From Sulfitobacter marinus (GTDB taxonomy: Bacteria; Pseudomonadota; Alphaproteobacteria; Rhodobacterales; Rhodobacteraceae), in the NCBI RefSeq assembly GCF_900116285.1, contig NZ_FPAJ01000006.1, positions 1 to 64,000 on the forward strand: DNA of 64,000 bases. The letters are read 5' to 3'. The position numbers were made by a program, and so were the translations under genes. The notes beneath the pieces are model-generated. The model did no database searches. It was not told the origin of the DNA and was given only the letters and a program-made list of their open reading frames with translations. Shown here piece after piece: positions 58,061-64,000 of this stretch (position 1 is its first letter; every line of letters begins with the position of its first letter).

Positions 58061-59293
58061 TTAAACAGGGTCGCGCATGGTCGGGCAGCTCATGCAGTGG
58101 CCGCCGCCGCGTCCGCGCCCCAGTTCGGCACCGGGAATGGCCAGTACCTCGATCCCGGCCGCCTTAAGCGCGGCGTTCGTGTCATCGTTGCGGTCGTAAC
58201 CAATGACCACGCCGGGGCGCAGCGCCAGCACGTTGTTGCCGTCGTTCCATTGTTCGCGGGCGCGTTCCTCGGCGGTATTGCCGCCTGTGGGGACGATCTG
58301 CAGCTTTTTATAGCCAAGCACCTCGGCCACGATGTCAAAGATGGGCCGTGGATCATGGCGAAACTGCAAAGGTAATGGGCCATCACCGGGGCGGATATCG
58401 TAGCAAACAAGTTCATCGGCCACTTCCTTAAAGGTGGTCACAACATCGCCGCCGCAGAGTGTGAAAATCGTATCAAGATGCATGGCGGCACGGGATTTCG
58501 GGATGGCAAAGGCCAGAACCCGCCGCGCGGCACCTGTGTCGAACAACGCTTCGGCCAGCAGCCCAACACCCTGTGGCGATGACCGTTCGCCCATACCTAT
58601 CAGCACAACACCATCGCCCACCGGCATGATGTCCCCCCCCTCGACGGTGGCAAGACCGTGATCGGCAGTCGGATCGCCCCAATGGATCGTGGTTTTGTCG
58701 GCAAACTTGGGATGGAATTTATAGATCGCCGTGTTCAGCAATGTCTCCGGGCGTCGCGCCGCCCAATGCATCGGATTGACGGACACCCCGCCATAGATCC
58801 AAGCTGAATTATCGCGGGTGAACAACGCGTTTGGCAGCGGCGGCAGGATAAATCCATGCGTGCCTAAGTAGCTGCCGAACAGGCCGGATGGCTTGAACGG
58901 CAAATCATCGGTGGCCAGCCCGCCAAGCAGATATTCGGCCAGCTGGGCCCCCGACAGCTCGTTCATCCAGGCGCGCAGTTCTGACATCATACCGACGCCG
59001 ATCTGTTCCGGCGTTAGCCGATGATCCAGCACCCAATCGCGCGCATCAGGAAGCTCCAGCGTTTCGGCCAGCAGATCGTTGACGTCCAATACTTCGACAC
59101 CTTCGCTGCGCATCGTGTGGGTGAAAACATCGTGGTCTTTCTGGGCCTGCTTGACCCAGAACACATCATCAAACAGCAGTTCCTGACAGTTCGCTGGGGT
59201 CAAGCGGCGGTGGGCCAGACCGGGCCGGCAGACGATCACCTGATGCAGCTTCCCTGTTTCCGAATAAACACCGAGCTTGCCAAAGTTTTCCAT
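58061..59293 (-). CDS. arcA: Arginine deiminase ArcA
   Basis: 410 residues. [13 protein letters not shown] near residue 158, [10 protein letters not shown] near 218, the catalytic His in MHLDTIFT near 276 and the nucleophilic C400 in GGHCMSCP. It hydrolyses arginine to citrulline and ammonia. Good ribosome site AAGAGGAC. It is 27 bases after arcD. Confidence 0.93.
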   Translation of the reverse strand: MENFGKLGVYSETGKLHQVIVCRPGLAHRRLTPANCQELLFDDVFWVKQAQKDHDVFTHTMRSEGVEVLDVNDLLAETLELPDARDWVLDHRLTPEQIGVGMMSELRAWMNELSGAQLAEYLLGGLATDDLPFKPSGLFGSYLGTHGFILPPLPNALFTRDNSAWIYGGVSVNPMHWAARRPETLLNTAIYKFHPKFADKTTIHWGDPTADHGLATVEGGDIMPVGDGVVLIGMGERSSPQGVGLLAEALFDTGAARRVLAFAIPKSRAAMHLDTIFTLCGGDVVTTFKEVADELVCYDIRPGDGPLPLQFRHDPRPIFDIVAEVLGYKKLQIVPTGGNTAEERAREQWNDGNNVLALRPGVVIGYDRNDDTNAALKAAGIEVLAIPGAELGRGRGGGHCMSCPTMRDPV

Positions 59294-59320
59294 GAGAACG
59301 GTCCTCTTATTATCGTAAGG

Positions 59321-60790
59321 TCAAAGCGCGCTAATGGTGCCGATCCACATCAGGTAGGCTGCCACGACAGCCGCACCGACCAGCACCAACGCGGTCAAAA
59401 GCTCTGCTCCGGTGAAGGCGCGTTCGCGGTTTGCACTACGCGCCCAGATGTAAAACGGGATACCCACCGCATAGAGGATCGCACACATCAGCAGATAGGC
59501 CGGCCCTGCCGCATAGACGAGCCACGCGCCATAGACTGTTGCCAGACCGCCAATCGCCATATCCATGCCGCGCCCCTCGCCCGGCCCATAGCTTTCGCCG
59601 GTCACTGCCAGCTTAAGAGCGTAGGCCCCCGAGAAAACGTAAGGCACCAGAATGGCAGTCGAGGCGATGTAGAACAGCGCGAGGTAGGTCGAGTTGGCAT
59701 AAAGCGTCACGACCAGCACAACCTGCACGCAGATATTGGTGATCCAAAGCGCGCCAGAGGGCGATCCGTTCTTATTCTCAACCGCGAAGAACGCGGGCAG
59801 CATCCCCTCTTGCGCGGCGCGGAATGGGATTTCCGCAGCCAGCAATGTCCAGCTGAGGAAGGCACCTGCCACCGAAATCACCAAACCGATGCGCACCACC
59901 ACAGAACCCCACGGGCCAACCACGGATTCCAGTACATACGCCATCGACGCCGCTGCGGGCAGTTGCGCCAGTTCGGGCTGCGACATCACCCCAAGCGAAA
60001 GCAAGGACACAAGCATATAGACCAGCAAAACGCTGACAAACCCGAGGATCGTCGCCTTGCCGATATCACTGCGTTTGGCCGCGCGGGCCGATCCGACGCT
60101 GGCCCCTTCGATGCCGATAAACACCCAAAGCGTGACAAGCATCGTGCTTTGGACCTGCGCCGTGATGCTGCCCAGTGAAGGTGTCTGCGTACCCCAAAAA
60201 TCCAATTCAAAGGTGGGCATATTAAACGCCACGAAAACCAGCACGATAAACAGAAATATCGGCCCCAATTTGGCGATGGTGGTAATTGTATTGACGATCG
60301 CAGCTTGCCGGACACCCATCAGCACCAGCGCATGGACCAGCCACAATGCAACCGAAGCACCCACAATAGCCTGCCAGGTGTTTCCCTCTTCACCAAAGGG
60401 CGCATAGAAATAGCTCAGCGCACCAAAGATCAGCACGGCATAAGATACGTTCCCCAGCCACGCGCTAAGCCAGTAACCCCACGCGCTGTTGAACCCGATG
60501 AAATTGCCGAACCCTGCGCGCGCATATGAATACGGCCCTGCATCAAGGGTTGGTTTGCGCGTGGACAGGTTCCTGTAAACAAAGGCCAGCGCCAGCATCC
60601 CGATCCCGGTGATCAGCCAACCGATGGTCACTGCACCTGCCGAGGCACCGCGCGCCATGTTCTGCGGCAAGCTGAAAACACCGCCCCCGATCATGGACCC
60701 CACAACCAAAGCCGTTAGCGGAATAAGCCCCAGTTTGCCCTGCGCTTGCGCACCGTTTTGTACGTCGGTTGCGTCCGTTTGTGCTGTCAT
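59321..60790 (-). CDS. arcD: Arginine:ornithine antiporter, APA family (ArcD)
   Basis: 489 residues from the ATG at 60790 behind AAAGGAG. Twelve hydrophobic segments of the basic amino acid/polyamine antiporter family; LTALVVGSMIGGGVFSLPQNMARGA near residue 25 is the substrate-binding first helix. It exchanges arginine for ornithine without net energy cost, keeping the deiminase pathway profitable. First gene of the arc-atp unit, facing an FNR-type box about 138 bases upstream. Confidence 0.9.
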   Translation of the reverse strand: MTAQTDATDVQNGAQAQGKLGLIPLTALVVGSMIGGGVFSLPQNMARGASAGAVTIGWLITGIGMLALAFVYRNLSTRKPTLDAGPYSYARAGFGNFIGFNSAWGYWLSAWLGNVSYAVLIFGALSYFYAPFGEEGNTWQAIVGASVALWLVHALVLMGVRQAAIVNTITTIAKLGPIFLFIVLVFVAFNMPTFELDFWGTQTPSLGSITAQVQSTMLVTLWVFIGIEGASVGSARAAKRSDIGKATILGFVSVLLVYMLVSLLSLGVMSQPELAQLPAAASMAYVLESVVGPWGSVVVRIGLVISVAGAFLSWTLLAAEIPFRAAQEGMLPAFFAVENKNGSPSGALWITNICVQVVLVVTLYANSTYLALFYIASTAILVPYVFSGAYALKLAVTGESYGPGEGRGMDMAIGGLATVYGAWLVYAAGPAYLLMCAILYAVGIPFYIWARSANRERAFTGAELLTALVLVGAAVVAAYLMWIGTISAL

Positions 60791-60921
60791 CGGTTGTCTC
60801 CTTTGATGCGCGGGGGTGGACCCCCTGCTGTATTCAAGTGGCACTGAACATGGTGCCACCCGTCCGCCGACTCGGCGCGCTTTGCTGCAAACAGATTTGT
60901 CAGAACGGACACTGCAGCGGC

Positions 60922-60935
60922 TTGATCTTCGTCAA
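60922..60935. promoter_or_regulatory. FNR/FnrL-type box, arcD side
   Basis: TTGAT-CTTC-GTCAA matches the FNR-family consensus TTGAT-N4-ATCAA in 9 of 10 positions. Its centre is 138 bases upstream of arcD. If it acts at -41.5, transcription would start near 60887 and leave a leader of about 97 bases. Positive control of arcDABC and the N-ATPase under low oxygen is the simplest reading. Confidence 0.65.
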
Positions 60936-60999
60936 TCAGCGCAAAAATTTTGGGGCCATGGGCGGGTTTAGGCCCGGTTGTCAGGCGACAGACCGGTGA

Positions 61000-61013
61000 T
61001 TGATGCAGGTCAA
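61000..61013. promoter_or_regulatory. FNR/FnrL-type box, phasin side
   Basis: TTGAT-GCAG-GTCAA has the same 9-of-10 match and the same G variant as the other box 78 bases away. Its centre is about 69 bases upstream of the phasin start; a class II position would start transcription near 61048. It would place the phasin and Usp genes in the same anaerobic regulon as arc-atp. Confidence 0.6.
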
Positions 61014-61075
61014 TCCGCAGCGCGCGCGAACTGCTAGAATCGCTTCAACTTCAAATGAACCTGAAAGGACACGCT

Positions 61076-61420
61076 ATGAGCACGACGGAAAAGCCAACTG
61101 ATCTCGCCCCTTCAATGGTCAAACTGATGAAATCCATGCAGGGAAACGGCCTTCACGCGCCCTCGATTTCCGGGGCTGATTGGATGGAGGCGATGATTGA
61201 GATGGGCAATGAGATGCTGAACTTTACCGCCGACCGGATCAAAGAGGACGTGGATACCCAGCAAAAGCTGTTGAAGGCAAAGGAAATAACCGACGTCCAG
61301 AAAATACAAACCGCGTTTTTCCAAAAGGCGATGGATGACTATGCCGCTGAATACGCCAGGCTGCTCGACATCGGGAAAAGCCTGATGGACAAGCCCCAAG
61401 CCCATACCGTGCCGGTCTGA
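61076..61420 (+). CDS. Phasin-like protein
   Basis: 114 residues from the ATG at 61076 behind AAAGGAC; an earlier ATG at 61055 is weaker. It is mostly amphipathic helix (about 30-105: MIEMGNEMLNFTADRIKEDVDTQ, QTAFFQKAMDDYAAEYARLLDIG), matching the phasin_2 pattern of proteins that coat polyhydroxyalkanoate granules. It stands before a Usp gene, 26 bases away, and behind an FNR-type box. A PHA synthase is not in the window. Confidence 0.7.
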   Translation: MSTTEKPTDLAPSMVKLMKSMQGNGLHAPSISGADWMEAMIEMGNEMLNFTADRIKEDVDTQQKLLKAKEITDVQKIQTAFFQKAMDDYAAEYARLLDIGKSLMDKPQAHTVPV

Positions 61421-61446
61421 ACCGCCATACCAACACAGGACTCAAC

Positions 61447-62301
61447 ATGAAAAATAGCACAATCCTCTTGGTGATCGGCACCGATACATCGCTCGCTACC
61501 TTGGCGCAAAAGCTTGAGGTGATCCGCGCAATTCCTGCCCATGCTGCCATCGTCATCGTGGGCGAAATGCCGGTGTTCTCTTACTATGCCGTAAGCGTCG
61601 AACCCTTTGGCACCCCTGATATTTCTCCTCAGTGGCAGCAAGAGGTTAACGCCACCAAAGCCGCGCTGCGTGCAAAAGAGACCGAGGTTGAAAACCTGCT
61701 TCAACAGCATGAGGTGTCCGGCGATGTATCCACGGTTGCCGCTGAACCTGCCGCCATCGCCGACCATATTGCCCGGCGCGCGATGCTTTGCGATATGGCC
61801 TGGATCGACGAGGGGCTGCGTACCACGCAAACGCTTTTCAAACAGGCGCTTTACGGCATCTTGCTTCAGTCCCCCGTTGGCGTTCTGCTGAATGATCCAA
61901 AAGGGATTGTTCTGCCGCATCCCAAACGGGTTTTCATTGCCTGGAACACGCAGCTACAAGCCGCGCGCGCCGTCCAGCAAGCATTGCCGCTGCTACGTCA
62001 GGCGGACGAAGTGATTATCGGAACCTTTGACCCGGTTATGACCGAGTTTGGTGAAGGTGAAGACCCCGGTATCGACCTCGCGAAATGGCTGACGCACCAC
62101 GGCTGCAGCGTCACCGTTCAGCAATATCCCAGCGGCGGTCAACCCGTCGGGGACTGCATTCTCGATCATGCCAAGGAATCCGGTGCCGATATGATTGTGA
62201 TGGGGTCCTATGGCCATTCCAGAACCCGGGAAGCCATCTTTGGCGGGACCACCCGCACGCTGGTCGAACAGACAGATCTGCCGGTGTTTTTGGCACACTG
62301 A
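61447..62301 (+). CDS. Tandem universal stress protein
   Basis: 284 residues with two Usp domains (about 1-145 and 150-284). The second keeps the ATP-binding pattern G-2x-G-9x-GT as MGSYGHSRTREAIFGGTTRTL near residues 257-277; the first lacks it. Usp proteins help survival during growth arrest and oxygen limitation. Co-directional with the phasin gene and probably in the same anaerobic unit. Confidence 0.88.
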   Translation: MKNSTILLVIGTDTSLATLAQKLEVIRAIPAHAAIVIVGEMPVFSYYAVSVEPFGTPDISPQWQQEVNATKAALRAKETEVENLLQQHEVSGDVSTVAAEPAAIADHIARRAMLCDMAWIDEGLRTTQTLFKQALYGILLQSPVGVLLNDPKGIVLPHPKRVFIAWNTQLQAARAVQQALPLLRQADEVIIGTFDPVMTEFGEGEDPGIDLAKWLTHHGCSVTVQQYPSGGQPVGDCILDHAKESGADMIVMGSYGHSRTREAIFGGTTRTLVEQTDLPVFLAH

Positions 62302-62437
62302 TCCACATGGTATTGCGCGAGCACCTAGTCATGTTGTTGCGGCTGAGTGCTCGTTAGAGCGTTGCCCTTTCAGCTGACGACGTGAACAGTGTGATAGCTG
62401 CTGACCCCCACTGCACTTTGGCTAAATCAGCCTATGA

Positions 62438-64000
62438 TCAGCCTTGTTTTACGTGATTGGAAAGTTGCTGACGCAGCCGCGGGGTTTGCGGTCTCGGTGC
62501 CGAGCCTAGGATTTTCTCCTTTTCGCCGAATTTGCTCATGCGGCCTTGATCAAGGACCAAGATCTTATTCACGGCCGCGATTGCGCTTGGCCTGTGGGCC
62601 ATCACAACGACGGTGCTGCCCGCCGCGCGCAGTTGCTTAATCGTATCTTCCAAGGCGGTATCACCTGCCCCGTCAAGATGGGCGTTCGGTTCATCCAATA
62701 CGATCAACGCCGGCTTGAAAATGACCGCCCGCGCCAGCGCGATCCGCTGGATCTGCCCCCCGGACAACGGTGATCCAGACGCACCTCCCACTTCGGTTGC
62801 ATAGCCGTTTGGCAGGCGCAAGATCAGGTCATGTACATTGGCAAGCTGCGCCGCCACCACTATATCGGCATCAGTTGTGTCGCTGTCAAAGCGCGCGATG
62901 TTTTGAGCAATTGTTCCCGGCAAAAGCGTCACCGTTTGAGGAAGATATCCGATGTGACGGCCAACCGCACCCGCGGGCCACTTATCAAAACCGGCCCCAT
63001 CAAGGCACACCTCACCCCGGTCTGGTTGCCAAGCCCCTACCAAGAGACGCGCAAGTATCGATTTGCCCGCCGCTGATTTGCCGATCACGCCCAAACCATC
63101 ACCCGGTTCAAGGCTGAAGCTAACACTTTGCAACAGGAGCTCCTGCCTTGACGCGCTGGCCCCGGCGGCGAACTTTGTCAACGATTTGACGGTCAACCGG
63201 CCAGAGGGTTTGGGTAGTTCAATGGTGCCATTTCGAACAGTGGTGTTTTCAAAAAATTCCAGTAAAGCGCGATGCGAATAAAGCGTTTGGGCAATCGCCC
63301 GCCATTGCCCAATGGCCTGATCGATCGGGGCCAGAACGCGGCCCGATAAAACCGAGGAGGCGATGATCATGCCGGGGGAAATTTCTTCACGCAGCACCAA
63401 AACTGCGCCCACCGTCAGAATGGAGGACTGGAGAAGAAAGCGGAATGTCTTGGAAAAAGACGCAAGGATTTCGCTGCCTTGCGCCGCCTTTTGATGAGTT
63501 TTCAGGCTGGCCAACTGCATTTTTTGCCAATGGGCTGCCAGATTATTTTCCATGCCCATGGCGATCACTGCTTCGGAATTGCGCACGGCTTCGGTGGTAA
63601 ACTCCGCTTGGCGAGCGGCCCCCTGATTGCGCTGCGCTTGCCAACGGCCGGCGATGACACTGGCAACCCATGCAGAAACCCCCGCAACAACCGCACCGCC
63701 CACCACGATAAAACCAAGCAGCGGATGGACAATAAATAAGACTGTCAAAAACACGGGCACAAAAGGAAGATCGAACAAGTTACCCGCCGTAGGCCCCGAC
63801 AAAAATTGACTAATCCCAGACAGGTGGCGCAGCGGGTCAGTAGCGTTGTTATTTGCCCCTTGTTTTGCTTGAAATTGCCCCAAGAACCCACTGCGGCCAA
63901 GGTCGCATTCAAGGCGCGTGCCAATGCGCGACAAAATGCGTTGGCGCAGTAGATCAAATACGCCGAAAAACAGATATAAAATGACGACGATCACAAAAAG
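62438..64000 (-). CDS. Type I secretion system permease/ATPase, PrtD/HlyB-like, N-terminus beyond window
   Basis: At least 520 residues; the frame is open at the window edge, and about 60 N-terminal residues are probably missing compared with ~580-residue PrtD proteins. The membrane domain covers the first ~260 residues here. The nucleotide domain has Walker A VIGKSAAGKSIL, signature LSGGQIQRIALARA, Walker B LIVLDEPNAHLD and the H-loop MAHRP. Such proteins export RTX proteins or proteases with an HlyD-type adaptor and TolC. No adaptor follows it here, since the next gene is convergent. Confidence 0.88.
   Translation of the reverse strand, partial: LFVIVVILYLFFGVFDLLRQRILSRIGTRLECDLGRSGFLGQFQAKQGANNNATDPLRHLSGISQFLSGPTAGNLFDLPFVPVFLTVLFIVHPLLGFIVVGGAVVAGVSAWVASVIAGRWQAQRNQGAARQAEFTTEAVRNSEAVIAMGMENNLAAHWQKMQLASLKTHQKAAQGSEILASFSKTFRFLLQSSILTVGAVLVLREEISPGMIIASSVLSGRVLAPIDQAIGQWRAIAQTLYSHRALLEFFENTTVRNGTIELPKPSGRLTVKSLTKFAAGASASRQELLLQSVSFSLEPGDGLGVIGKSAAGKSILARLLVGAWQPDRGEVCLDGAGFDKWPAGAVGRHIGYLPQTVTLLPGTIAQNIARFDSDTTDADIVVAAQLANVHDLILRLPNGYATEVGGASGSPLSGGQIQRIALARAVIFKPALIVLDEPNAHLDGAGDTALEDTIKQLRAAGSTVVVMAHRPSAIAAVNKILVLDQGRMSKFGEKEKILGSAPRPQTPRLRQQLSNHVKQG

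Overview
The window reads as a chromosomal segment of an alphaproteobacterium, most probably a Rhodobacterales/Roseobacter-clade marine bacterium. The evidence is an opgG-opgI-opgH-opgC locus of the Rhodobacter type, a hmuR/hmuSTUV haem island with a TGA-N9-TCA iron-rhodo-like box, a TRAP transporter, many CoA-dependent catabolic genes, and a complete second (N-type) rotary ATPase operon. Coding density is very high and tight ATGA/TAATG overlaps are common. I see no insertion sequence, prophage, CRISPR array or rRNA. Species is not determined.

Region by region: (1) 1-6803 is a divergent acyl-CoA catabolism locus. The minus arm has two different acyl-CoA dehydrogenases, two SDRs and a thiolase running off the left edge; the plus arm has two MDR oxidoreductases and a MaoC hydratase. 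(2) 6879-8617 holds a Bcr/CflA-type MFS exporter with a MarR regulator. (3) 8747-9736 is an aldose 1-epimerase with a striking palindrome upstream. (4) 9906-14966 is a phosphorelay cluster: a REC protein with a degenerate GGDEF-like tail, an Hpt protein, a lone REC protein and a CHASE/PAS hybrid histidine kinase. (5) 15073-17924 has a MOFRL glycerate kinase and a gamma-glutamyltransferase. (6) 18016-21049 has a nitronate monooxygenase-like protein, a thiolase and an SDR. (7) 21170-24904 has two aromatic-type flavin monooxygenases around a MarR regulator with a pair of matching operators (MobR/MobA-like). (8) 24910-29724 is opgGIHC, for osmoregulated periplasmic glucans, followed by tRNA-Arg(UCU). 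(9) 30197-43224 is a divergent catabolic island around a HutC-type GntR regulator. One arm has a tautomerase/SnoaL fusion, HyuB, HyuA, an isochorismatase-fold protein lacking the usual Cys, a Cys-containing ICL/PEP-mutase-family lyase and an FAD dehydrogenase. The other arm has the regulator, LeuC/LeuD paralogues and a TRAP importer. (10) 43385-49413 is haem uptake (hmuR, hmuSTUV). (11) 49574-60790 is one apparent polycistron, arcDABC followed by atpDCQRBEFAG: arginine deiminase fermentation joined to an N-ATPase. (12) 61076-62301 has a phasin and a tandem Usp protein. (13) From 62438 to the right edge is a type I secretion ABC protein, cut by the window.

The two regions most worth attention are 9 and 11. 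In region 11 the ATP made by carbamate kinase is encoded next to, and overlapping with, a rotary ATPase that can turn ATP into an ion gradient. Two near-consensus FNR-type boxes (TTGAT-N4-GTCAA) lie in the divergent promoter region, so an anaerobic arginine-to-membrane-potential module with phasin/Usp persistence genes is a coherent reading. In region 9 the combination of a cyclic imide/lactam opening enzyme pair, a LeuCD-type hydro-lyase and a dimethylmalate-lyase-like enzyme suggests a route for a small carboxylate or heterocycle that I cannot match to a described pathway.
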